From positions 1 through 37,156 of the forward strand of contig NZ_QWKK01000014.1 in assembly GCF_009911695.1 (NCBI RefSeq): DNA of 37,156 bases, in the 5' to 3' direction. The position numbers and the translations under genes are program-made. Below, piece by piece: positions 7,501 to 14,290 of this stretch (positions are counted from its first letter, which is position 1; each line of letters starts with the position of its first letter). Below the pieces are notes generated by a model, which worked only from the letters and a program-made list of their open reading frames with translations, was not told the DNA's origin and searched no databases. Source of the stretch: Enterorhabdus sp. P55. GTDB lineage: Bacteria; Actinomycetota; Coriobacteriia; Coriobacteriales; Eggerthellaceae.

Positions 7501-8493
7501 AGCGGCAAGAGCTTCCGCTCTTCCATGACCGGCTTCTACGAGCTGGGCTTGCAGAACGCCCCCAACCTCATCTGCCTGGACTTCAAGCGCTACGCCGATG
7601 GCGGCTTCATGCAGAATGCCGACGACAGCCCCGCCAACAAAGGGCTCTACCTTAAGGCCGACGGCTCGAAGCTGGCCCCGCGCGAGCTGGAGGCCGCTAC
7701 GCGCACCGAGCCCTTGGCCTACTACCGCGTGTACCACATCGACAAGTTCCCCGAGGGCAATGGCTTTGCCCAGGCCAACCGCATCATGGCGCTTACCGCG
7801 GACCCGAGCGCCGAGGCCAAGGTGTCGGCCCGCAGCGCTGCTTGCGTGTTCGTCACGGGCAACAGCTCCAACACCAACGGCGGCGGCATCGGCTGCAACG
7901 GCTTCATCCACATCGGCCGCCCCGATCCCAACGTGCCGGACGAGCCGACGACGCCGGACGACCCGACGCACTTCGGCAGCTTCCGCATCGTGAAGACGCT
8001 CGAGAGATTCCCGGAGACCGAGGAGGGCACCATCGACGGCGAGCGCGCCACCGTGGTCTTCCACGTAGTGGGCTATCAGGACAAGGAGTCCGTCGAGAGC
8101 GGCGAGGGCCATAACGTCATCTACGACGCCTATCACGCCCTGGAGTTTGACGCCAACGATTCGCAGGAGATCGTGCTGGGCCGCTTCCCCGCGGGCTCTT
8201 ACTTCACGGTGACCGAGGTGTCCTACAGCGGCGCCAACTTCGAGATAGCCGATGGCGAGAGTGCCACGCAAGGCGTCATTATCGAGGACGACACGCAGGA
8301 GGGCGCCGTCCTCCCGCAGGTCAACTTCCGCAACACGTACAAAGACGACGGCCATAAGACCTCCGGCGTGGTGAACACCTACACCAAGCAGGACGGCAGC
8401 TACACCGTCACCCAGAAGTGGAGCAAGACCCAGGTTGTCGTGCCTGAGCCTGCGGAGGGCGACGAGCCGCAGACCCCGGCCGACGAGTCCTAG
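4555..8493 (+). CDS. Large secreted beta-helix / Cna-B-like surface protein
   Basis: About 1312 residues. A basic stretch and hydrophobic segment near residues 20-45 (QLIVGGVAVCAALSLTGIAF, then AA) form a signal peptide. Next comes an Ala/Glu/Lys-rich acidic linker to about residue 185, and a module resembling bacterial-repeat domains (EPADQGAVAYAGATY). Residues roughly 300-780 hold about nine degenerate turns ending in GGG[I/V/L/M][Y/F/A] and containing xxN, as in right-handed beta-helix adhesins. The last 170 residues look like a Cna-B/DUF5979-type Ig-like domain (FGSFRIVKTLERF, then GRFPAGSYFTVTEV). The product is probably a cell-surface or matrix protein. No LPXTG-type signal or C-terminal membrane segment is present. 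The ATG at 4555 is preferred over 4549 because GAGGGAGG ends six bases before it. First gene of a five-gene operon. Confidence 0.85.
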   Translation: MGGSNQKPAQPSTPKNHTWGKKRVQLIVGGVAVCAALSLTGIAFAAAGGGSSVTWDAMEKEQPPVPIEQAEAPKAEADALPVTGAADKKDAQEQPKAEAPAEDKKPADEVAASVSNPVADGKNTTEQGSRGSNEPAGADVKGGADGKKPADAASDPQGDAQAEPAPEAPAAEDPTAQAAEAAPAKAVVKLSVEPADQGAVAYAGATYRDGDSIEAEAPADFALTVSPAEGYEVESVTVIRTAVPLEGTDAPAAAPGAGTAAPLEADAAGAYVVSADAQAATYQVSVTLRDARINSWENLKAALEQGGDVRLDDDIEAEGPLTITADTTLDLAGHNLALPDGEASAVNGGALITVQSGTFALTDSTATPLKSQCRAEERGVQAEAAGMPASYDAASHELTYYVTTTKANRTKGTTYETRHEEHLNLGAAGAIEAQGIGALVEVRDGAAFAMDGGRLTNAGGAHAVKAGDSTVTIVGNAAIVGSGSASASGQDANGAGIYQAGGTLTVGGNAAIAANVAANNGGGVYLADGKATIGGNAVVAGNKASEDAAETDGSNEHPDTYNGGGIYVAKAASLTVSENAVFSGNRARRDGGGIYVAPRLKDDSLVSANRLVLTGATITNNYSDAVKERTGFYVSGGGGVFSMGDAAIDGAVITSNRAADAGGGLAMPGEAKYQMPLLTMRNTVVAANWAEASEGGGMFCMTSGRRDEDKVARLSYVTTGTYVTNNHTNTVFDYGGGGLFVPVDGFLNVVYPVVSGNEASGLGGGVGACSNSTVITQDAAIFDNKALGENHTTNPNEYGDRWAMLAEDKGPGPKGNDPGDRIWDMKSSAVVENTYDQYDSYNDYRTLKHAGWRNEKGEVEPLEANDFFSAHRATVYGTMLGGHDATSCPEDCESSHRSEYNWTGWMSASPAQGEALVDYAKYGVAKVTLPGEGGQLGANSSGPRANNLGWYLWVKNSDFDEELALESAYKLDGASVELNSYQSGKSFRSSMTGFYELGLQNAPNLICLDFKRYADGGFMQNADDSPANKGLYLKADGSKLAPRELEAATRTEPLAYYRVYHIDKFPEGNGFAQANRIMALTADPSAEAKVSARSAACVFVTGNSSNTNGGGIGCNGFIHIGRPDPNVPDEPTTPDDPTHFGSFRIVKTLERFPETEEGTIDGERATVVFHVVGYQDKESVESGEGHNVIYDAYHALEFDANDSQEIVLGRFPAGSYFTVTEVSYSGANFEIADGESATQGVIIEDDTQEGAVLPQVNFRNTYKDDGHKTSGVVNTYTKQDGSYTVTQKWSKTQVVVPEPAEGDEPQTPADES

Positions 8494-8505
8494 GCGAGGA
8501 AAGTG

Positions 8506-9258
8506 ATGAGCATGAAACGAACCTTCCTGAAGAAGCGGACGGCGCTCGCCGTGCTGGCGGTGGCCCTGGGCTTGGGCGTGATGGTCGGCCCCACGTTGGC
8601 CTACTATACCGACACCACCCAGGCAAACGGGTCTATCCCGTTCTCCCTCACTCCCGAGACGCCGCCCCCGCCCGAGGAGCCCGAGGAGCCGGGCACTGAA
8701 ATCCAGGAGGAGATCGAGGGCACCAACAAGATCATCCGCGTGGAGAACGTGGGCAAGACCGACGTGGCAGTGCGCGTGCGCGCCTTCTACGGAACGGCGA
8801 ACGCCACGGTCGAGTTCGTCGGCGACGGCTGGGGAACGCGTGCGGAGGGCGATGGCGAGGAAGGCTGGCTGTACGGTCGCACCGTCCTGAAGCCGCGCGA
8901 GGTGAGCGAGCCCCTCTATATAAAGGTAGAGCCGGTCAAGGGCGCGCAGGTTGACTCGTTCGACATTGCCATCGTGCAGCAGTGCGTGGAGCCGGACGAG
9001 GTGGCCGAGGGCGAGCCTGTCGCGGCGACCTTCGCGGATGGCACCGTGGTGCTGAAGGAACTGGCGGCCCTTCCGGCCTACGAGGCTGACGACCAGGCCG
9101 AAGGCGAGGATCCTGAGGCTGGGGCCGAGGCCGAGGGCGAGGAGCCTGCGGCTCGGGCGGCCCTGGCTGCGGCGGCGGCCGTCGAGGGCCTGGTGCCCGT
9201 GGCCGACGAGGCTGCCCAACTGGTGAACGCGACCGTCAACCCGGGCGTCCGGGCGTAA
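8506..9258 (+). CDS. SipW/TasA-type secreted protein
   Basis: About 250 residues. The N-terminus has a basic MSMKRTFLKKRT, a hydrophobic core and the sequence GPTLAYYTDTTQANGSI. The [TL]-A-[YF]-[FY]-[TS]-D signature just after the core is characteristic of SipW-dependent signal peptides in the TasA/camelysin group. A beta-rich domain follows (IIRVENVGKTDVAVRVRAFY), which also resembles TasA-like subunits. The last 70 residues are Glu/Ala-rich low complexity. A SipW-like peptidase is encoded at the end of the same operon and is the obvious processing enzyme. The start is taken at ATG 8506, six bases after GAGGA; GTG at 8503 is in frame but less well placed. It follows the large surface protein by 12 bases. 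Confidence 0.78.
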   Translation: MSMKRTFLKKRTALAVLAVALGLGVMVGPTLAYYTDTTQANGSIPFSLTPETPPPPEEPEEPGTEIQEEIEGTNKIIRVENVGKTDVAVRVRAFYGTANATVEFVGDGWGTRAEGDGEEGWLYGRTVLKPREVSEPLYIKVEPVKGAQVDSFDIAIVQQCVEPDEVAEGEPVAATFADGTVVLKELAALPAYEADDQAEGEDPEAGAEAEGEEPAARAALAAAAAVEGLVPVADEAAQLVNATVNPGVRA

Positions 9259-9271
9259 AGGAGGGAGAGCC

Positions 9272-9967
9272 ATGAGCGAAGTGAAGAGCGCATCCCCCCG
9301 CACCGTGCGGATGATGGTGCTGGCTGCGGCCGTGCTGCTGGTGGTCGGCATCGCGGGCGTGGTTCAGTCGACCCAGGCCCAGCTGGTGTTCATGAGCGAG
9401 AACTACGTCGCCGAGTTTGCGCAGACCCACATCGGGGTGGCGCTGACCGAGAACGACGTGGTGGTCGAGGGCGACGACGCCCTGCTGGCCGATCCGGAGG
9501 CCCTGCTGGGCGGCGATGCCCAGATGATTCCGGGCAAGGCGTACGCCGAGCGGCTCTCGGCGGTCAACACCACCGACATGGGCGAGTACGTGCGCCTGAC
9601 CGTGCGCAAGTACTGGGCCGATGCCGACGGGACGAAGAACCCGCTGCTCGATCCCGCGCTGATCCAGCTGACCTACGACAGCGAGGACTGGGTGCTCAAC
9701 CCGGAGGAGTCCACCGACGAGCGCCTGGTGTTCTACTACCGCCACCTGCTGGACGCCCATGAGGCAGCCGTGGCCCCAGCGGTCAAGACCATTGCCATCG
9801 ACCCGTCCGTGTCCACGGCGACCGGCGATTTCTCGCAGTGCCGCGTGGCCCTTTCCGCCCAGGTCGACTCCGTGCAGATCAACTATGCCGACGACGCCGC
9901 TAAGAGCGCCTGGGGCGTGGACGTGGACGCGCTCGGCCTCGAGTGGGATGAGGTGATGGCGCGATGA
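9272..9967 (+). CDS. Second TasA-like secreted protein
   Basis: A 231-residue protein with one N-terminal hydrophobic segment (MMVLAAAVLLVVGIAGVVQS) and then STQAQLVFMSENYVAEF. The layout is like a SipW-type pre-protein, although the YFTD box is less clear. The remainder resembles the extracellular beta fold of TasA-like subunits (YAERLSAVNTTDMGEYVRLT). It has no sorting signal or second membrane segment. GGAGGGAGAG precedes the ATG with ideal spacing, and the stop overlaps the next ATG as ATGA, implying translational coupling. The fibre-subunit role is inference from operon context. Confidence 0.68.
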   Translation: MSEVKSASPRTVRMMVLAAAVLLVVGIAGVVQSTQAQLVFMSENYVAEFAQTHIGVALTENDVVVEGDDALLADPEALLGGDAQMIPGKAYAERLSAVNTTDMGEYVRLTVRKYWADADGTKNPLLDPALIQLTYDSEDWVLNPEESTDERLVFYYRHLLDAHEAAVAPAVKTIAIDPSVSTATGDFSQCRVALSAQVDSVQINYADDAAKSAWGVDVDALGLEWDEVMAR

Positions 9968-10764
9968 GCCTGAGGAGTTTTTGCGGGAAGGCCCGGACTG
10001 GGCTGCTGACCGTGGCCCTGGCCGCAGGCCTGGCGCTCTCGGGCGCGGCTGCCGCGTGGGCTGCGGAGACCGGCTGGACGGTCACGTTCACCGGCGACAA
10101 GATGGAATCCGACGGCACGGCCGACGTGCTGGCCCAGGTGAAGCGACTGCAGCCCGGCGACAAGGTCGAGTTCGACATCGACCTGTTCAACGCCTATGGC
10201 GACAAGGCCGACTGGTACATGAAGACCGCGGTGCTGCGCACCATGGAGGAGCTGGCCGAAAACGGCGGTGGCTCCTATTCCTACAACCTGACCTACACCA
10301 ATCCCGCGGGCGAGAAGAAGGTTATCTACACCAACGACACCGTCTCGGGAGATAGTGACAAGGGCGACACCAACGGCCTGCATGACGCAACTGACGCCAC
10401 GAAGGAATGGTTCTTCCTGGACACGCTGCCGGCGAAGTCCCACGCGCACATCGTCATGAGCGTGAGCCTCGACCCCGAGTCGCACGGCAACAGCTATTTC
10501 GACACGGAGGCGGCGCTCGAGCTGTCCTTCGCGGCCGAGCCTGCGGCCAAGCAGCCGGCGACGCCGACGGATCCCAAGCCAGACACCCCGGCCGACCAGC
10601 CCAAGGCTGACAAGCCGACCGATCCTATCTCCAAGCTCGCCCAGACGGGCGACCCCGTGGTGCTTGCCATTGCCGGCGCGGCCGTCGTGGCCGTGGTCGC
10701 GGTGGTGCTGCTGGGCGTCGCGCGTCGACGCTCCCGCCTCAAGGAAGAAGGTGAGACGCGATGA
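9964..10764 (+). CDS. Wall-anchored surface protein with LAQTG sorting signal
   Basis: 266 residues. A clear signal peptide ends around AAAAWAAETGW (near residue 35). Residues 36-190 form a beta-rich domain with TasA-like flavour (VTFTGDKMESDG, KVEFDIDLFN). A Pro/Asp/Lys linker follows, then LAQTG at 225-229, a hydrophobic helix (VLAIAGAAVVAVVAVVLLGV) and the basic tail RRRSRLKEEGETR. This is a cell-wall sorting signal of the LAXTG kind that class E-type sortases of Actinobacteria use instead of LPXTG. No sortase lies in the window. The gene overlaps its neighbours on both sides by ATGA junctions. It is the likely anchor or base subunit of the operon's surface structure. Confidence 0.8.
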   Translation: MSLRSFCGKARTGLLTVALAAGLALSGAAAAWAAETGWTVTFTGDKMESDGTADVLAQVKRLQPGDKVEFDIDLFNAYGDKADWYMKTAVLRTMEELAENGGGSYSYNLTYTNPAGEKKVIYTNDTVSGDSDKGDTNGLHDATDATKEWFFLDTLPAKSHAHIVMSVSLDPESHGNSYFDTEAALELSFAAEPAAKQPATPTDPKPDTPADQPKADKPTDPISKLAQTGDPVVLAIAGAAVVAVVAVVLLGVARRRSRLKEEGETR

Positions 10765-11828
10765 AGACCGTCGCTCTGACTGCCCGCTGCGCCGCCGCTG
10801 CTGCCGCTGCGCTTCTGGCCGTGTCCCTCATGGCCGTCCCCGCGCTGGCCGCGCCGGAGGACGCCGCCCCGGCTGCTGATGGTGCCGCTGCGCCGGCTGA
10901 TCCCACCACCTACACGGTGCGCCTGTACGCAGGCAACCGCGGCCTGGTGAACGACGGCGCCTCGTTCGAGTGGACGGGCGTTCCCTACGGCTCCGACCTG
11001 GAGCTCACCGGGGCTCGCGTGACCGTGACCGATCCCAAGTACTACGTGAAGGGCATCCGCCTGGCGGGCCTCGACAACGTGAAGGACGTGCGCTACGTCG
11101 GCCAGGTTGACGATCGCGGCTTCGCCACGGGCTCCGTGCGCGTGACCGAGGACGCCGACTATGTGCTGGCCTACGGCATCATGGCCAACCGCGTGGGCTA
11201 CACCGTGCGCTACGTCGATGCCGAGGGCTTCACCATCGCGCCTTCCGCCACCTACTTCGGCGACGTGGGGGACACCCCTGCCACCACCGCCGTCTACGTG
11301 GAGGGCTACGTCCCCGACGCCTATGAGATTTCCAAGACGCTCGGCGAGGACGAGGCCGATAACGTGATCACGTTCACCTATACGCGCGTAGCCGCCGGCT
11401 TCACCACCGAGCCTGACGGCAACGGCGGCACCGTGGTCGTGACGCCCGAGGGCGAGCGCGTCCCGGCTCGCCAGCCGGCTGCCGAGGCGCCGGCTCAGGG
11501 CGCGGGAGCCGCCGCCGGCGAGGGCGCTGGGAACGAAGAGGAGGCGGTGGCCGACGAGCCTACGCCCCTGACCACGGCCGACGGCGCCGAGATCATCGAC
11601 GACGATGGTAATCCGCTGATGGCGCCGCGCGATTCCATGAACATTGACGACGAGGCGGTTCCGCTGGCCGCCGCCGGGTTCGGCGAGGGCGGCGAGGCCC
11701 CCGAGGGCCCCGGCTTCGCGCTGGCGGTCAGCCCGACCTCGGTTGCGCTGCTCGCCGGAGGCGTGCTGCTGCTGGTGGCCGCGTTCATCTTGTGGCGACG
11801 TCGCCGCAAGGCCGCGCAGGAAGGCTAG
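10761..11828 (+). CDS. MucBP-like surface protein with C-terminal membrane anchor
   Basis: 355 residues. A signal peptide (AAAAAAALLAVSLMAVPALAA) is followed by a linker and a first domain near 50-130. A MucBP-like repeat near 148-215 reads YTVRYVDAEGF, then FGDVGDTPATTA, then ITFTYTRV. MucBP domains occur in adhesins that bind mucus or wall components. An acidic Ala/Pro/Glu linker leads to one C-terminal transmembrane helix (VALLAGGVLLLVAAFILWRR) and a short Arg/Lys tail. There is no LPXTG-like motif before the helix, so it probably stays membrane-anchored. The ATG overlaps the previous stop (ATGA). The adhesin role is inference. Confidence 0.72.
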   Translation: MKTVALTARCAAAAAAALLAVSLMAVPALAAPEDAAPAADGAAAPADPTTYTVRLYAGNRGLVNDGASFEWTGVPYGSDLELTGARVTVTDPKYYVKGIRLAGLDNVKDVRYVGQVDDRGFATGSVRVTEDADYVLAYGIMANRVGYTVRYVDAEGFTIAPSATYFGDVGDTPATTAVYVEGYVPDAYEISKTLGEDEADNVITFTYTRVAAGFTTEPDGNGGTVVVTPEGERVPARQPAAEAPAQGAGAAAGEGAGNEEEAVADEPTPLTTADGAEIIDDDGNPLMAPRDSMNIDDEAVPLAAAGFGEGGEAPEGPGFALAVSPTSVALLAGGVLLLVAAFILWRRRRKAAQEG

Positions 11829-11831
11829 CAC

Positions 11832-12365
11832 GTGGCGCTGCGAGCTCAGACAGAGAGAGGCGCCCAGGACAACGCGAGCCCATCGCTCACCTCGCGGGTC
11901 CTGGGCTTCACGGGAACCGCGACTCTGGTAGTCGCGGCTCTTTTTTGCGCGGCCATCGTCCTGCCGCGCTTCGTCGGCGTGGTGCCCTACACGGTGGCCA
12001 CCGGCTCGATGGAGCCCGATCTTCCCGTGGGGAGCCTTGTTTACACCGAGCCCGTCGATCCGGTTGAGCTGCTGCCGGGGGACGTGGTGACGTTCTCGAT
12101 GACGCGCCAAGACGGGGCGGCCGTCACGCACCGCGTGGTTTCCAACGACCTTGATGAACGGCAGCTGGTCACCCAGGGCGATGCCAACACCGCGCCTGAT
12201 CCCGAGCCGGTTCCCTACGAGAGCGTGCGGGGCAAGGCGGTGTTTTCCGTGCCCGTGCTGGGGGTTATCGCCAGCGGGCTGTCTTCCGGCGGGGGCAAGC
12301 TGGCGTTGGCCGTCGTAGTGGTAGGCGCGCTTGTCCTGTGCTTCGCCGCCGATCGCTTTCGGTAG
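11832..12365 (+). CDS. sipW: SipW-type (ER/archaeal-like) signal peptidase I
   Basis: 177 residues. A transmembrane helix near 28-45 precedes the catalytic box ATGSMEPDLPVGSLV with Ser59. VTHRVV supplies His100 at the position where bacterial-type enzymes carry the catalytic lysine. A Ser-His pair marks the SipW/ER/archaeal branch of signal peptidase I, which in Bacillus processes TasA. A second hydrophobic helix closes the protein. The start is GTG at 11832 with AGGAAGG seven bases before it. It is the last gene of the surface operon, so it most likely matures the two or three TasA-like products encoded just upstream. Confidence 0.88.
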   Translation: MALRAQTERGAQDNASPSLTSRVLGFTGTATLVVAALFCAAIVLPRFVGVVPYTVATGSMEPDLPVGSLVYTEPVDPVELLPGDVVTFSMTRQDGAAVTHRVVSNDLDERQLVTQGDANTAPDPEPVPYESVRGKAVFSVPVLGVIASGLSSGGGKLALAVVVVGALVLCFAADRFR

Positions 12366-12380
12366 CGCGTCTTCGCTGGC

Positions 12381-12482
12381 CGTGCCAGAGGGTCACACCA
12401 AAGCGTGCCAGAGGGTCACACCAAATGTCACTCCGCCGCGTGTCAGAGCGTGCCAGAGGGTCACGCCAAATGTCACTCCGCT
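12381..12482 (+). repeat. Triple direct repeat, unit CGTGCCAGAGGGTCAC
   Basis: The unit CGTGCCAGAGGGTCAC(A/G)CCAAA starts at 12381, 12404 and 12449. Copies 2 and 3 are extended by TGTCACTCCGC and are separated by a partial unit (GTGTCAGAG). A partial match, GTGTCAGAGGGTC, also occurs at about 4236. The array begins 16 bases after the signal peptidase stop codon. Confidence 0.85.
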
Positions 12483-12510
12483 GGGCTTAGTTTCGCTTGA
12501 AAAAGAATGC

Positions 12511-12599
12511 GGCCCCGGTCGAAGAGGGGTGCTTCGCCGGGGCCCAGGAGGGGGATGATACGACGCCTCGGGCGTCGCACGCTGCTTTTAGAAAAGCAG
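12511..12599 (+). terminator. Three consecutive hairpins after the surface operon
   Basis: Hairpin one joins GGCCCCGG (12511-12518) plus CGAAG to CTTCG plus CCGGGGCC (12537-12544) with a single bulged T. Hairpin two is CGACGCC/GGCGTCG (12561-12577). Hairpin three is CTGCTTTT/AAAAGCAG (12582-12599) with a two-base loop. They probably include the operon terminator, although no classical T-tract follows the strongest stem. Confidence 0.5.
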
Positions 12600-12990
12600 G
12601 GCTCGCTGATGAGGAGGGGTGCCTTTTCAGCGGCCGGGAATTATTATAGAGAACCTCCTCGTTTCGAAGCGCCTCCCGCGTTCCTCCAGAACGGAACGGC
12701 ATGTTTTACACGGTGAACCGCACTTGCTCAGAGGCCCCTCGCCGCTAACCCGCTTCCACCTGCCGTTCGCCCTCACTCAAATAACACGCATCCGGGAGTG
12801 TCCATCCCTTTGGGCCGGTGTGCGCCCGGTTGGAGCGGGCGCAAGTGCATGATGGCGCGGAGCGCGCGATGCGGCCGCGGGCGTGGCGGCGGCGCGGTGA
12901 TGAGGGGCACGTGGTGGCGATGCGGCTGCGCGTAGAGCTGGAGGCCCGTTTGTCGGTGTGTTTCGGATGTGTCCTGGTTTTGCATACGAA

Positions 12991-13006
12991 TGTTTCACGT
13001 GAAACA
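12991..13006. promoter_or_regulatory. parS site 1
   Basis: TGTTTCACGTGAAACA matches the universal chromosomal parS consensus (TGTTNCACGTGAAACA) exactly. It is embedded in a perfect 26-bp palindrome at 12986-13011. ParB binds such sites to load SMC and segregate the origin region. Confidence 0.93.
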
Positions 13007-13625
13007 TTCGTGCGTCGGTGCCTTGCGATCCGATTTTCGTGCTCCGAGGTGTCAGTGTTTGGCTGGCCCCGCTTCGTGTGTGGCTGCTCTGGGGTACGTC
13101 GGTATCCCTCGGGGACATGATGCAGAGTATCTCCCGAAGCATAGCGGCAGGGGTATAAGTAGCGCGTAACCATGTGCGATCGCGGCATGCGGCTGCGCGC
13201 AATAGAGGCGTGATCGCAGTCATGCTGGTGGCGGGGGCAGAACCTGACGTGGTGCGGCGGCGCGGCTGCGGTGCAGTTGTGGATGTGACGTACGATCGCG
13301 ATGGGGCTGCGTGGCGCGGCGCGATGCGAATCAGTGTGTCGCGCGTGCGCGATAGCCACGACGAGCGTGTGAGACGCACGAGTGCGGCGAGGCTGAGGCG
13401 CGCGTGGGGTGGCATGGTTGCGGATGCGGCTGCGGAAGTGGTGGCGGCATGTGGTGGCGATGCAGCTGCACGGTGATGCGGGGCATGTGGCGGCGCGTGG
13501 CGGCGGCGCGGTGATGCGGGGACATGGCGGCGATGAGGCTGCTGTATCCGTTCGGCGCGTATCGTGGCGTGCTCGCCGTCTGTGGCGTCCTTTTTCAGCG
13601 CGTTTGCCGTAGTTGGGCGCACGAA

Positions 13626-13641
13626 TGTTTCACGTGAAACA
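13626..13641. promoter_or_regulatory. parS site 2
   Basis: Same exact 16-bp core inside the same 26-bp palindrome (13621-13646). About 38 bases to its right are nearly identical to those right of site 1 (CGTGCGTCGGTGC, then GCGATCCG), so sites 1 and 2 probably arose by duplication. It lies 635 bp from site 1. Confidence 0.93.
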
Positions 13642-14221
13642 TTCGTGCGTCGGTGCTTCGCGATCCGGCTTTCGCGTGCTGCACCTCGTTCGTCGCCGGC
13701 GCTTCGCTGTCCCCCCCGCTTCGCGCGTGTTCGCACTGGGCGTGCCGATGCTCGTCGGGAGGACGACCGTGACGGTGGGGCGAGCGTGGTACGCGGGGCG
13801 CGAGCGCGCCGGTGCGCTCGCGTGGGCAGCGCGCGATGGCGCGGGGCGCGCTCGACGATGGCCAGCCTATGCGTACCAGCCAATCGTCCTCTTGCGGCGG
13901 CGGCGCGGCGGCGCGGCGGTGCGACGGTGCGGCTGGTCAGGCCCCCATCCTTTCTTCTGGTCGTCCCCTTTCCCGCCCGGATAGACCCCGTCGCAGTGAT
14001 TGGCCGGATCCCATCCCTTCCGGCTACTCCTTTTTCCTCGCCTCGCGCTTCGTTGGGGTTAGTTGCTCTCGGCGGCGCGTCAGCGGCATGCCGGCGGCGC
14101 GCTCCCTCGCCGGCGGCGCCTTCCGCTCGTTTCGCGCTCTGCTTGGGCTGGCCGCTTCCCGCGGGGCATTGGTCGCATGCTCGGTGCTCCCCTCCGCGTG
14201 GGTTCGACCGGGGCGCACGGA

Positions 14222-14237
14222 TGTTTCACGTGAAACA
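14222..14237. promoter_or_regulatory. parS site 3
   Basis: Exact 16-bp parS core, 596 bp from site 2. The outer palindrome is not kept here (GCACGGA on the left, CTGGCG on the right). The left flank GGGCGCACG is shared with site 2. Confidence 0.92.
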
Positions 14238-14290
14238 CTGGCGTGGATTTGACCATTGGGCTGCGACGGAGGAGAGCCCGGCAGGAAAAA

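Noticed and set aside
4405-9351. Long minus-strand open frames opposite the surface operon
   Set aside because: They are shadow frames produced by GC-ending codons; the sense genes have signal peptides, SDs and ATGA couplings.
12381-12482. CRISPR array
   Set aside because: Only three units with irregular spacing (23 and 45 bases), no unique spacers of constant length, and no cas genes.
12777-13883. Minus-strand open frame of 368 codons across the parS region
   Set aside because: The product is Arg/His/Ala/Pro-rich, has no RBS or recognisable domain, and reads NVSRETFV or FHVKH through each parS palindrome. It is a by-product of GC-rich repeats.
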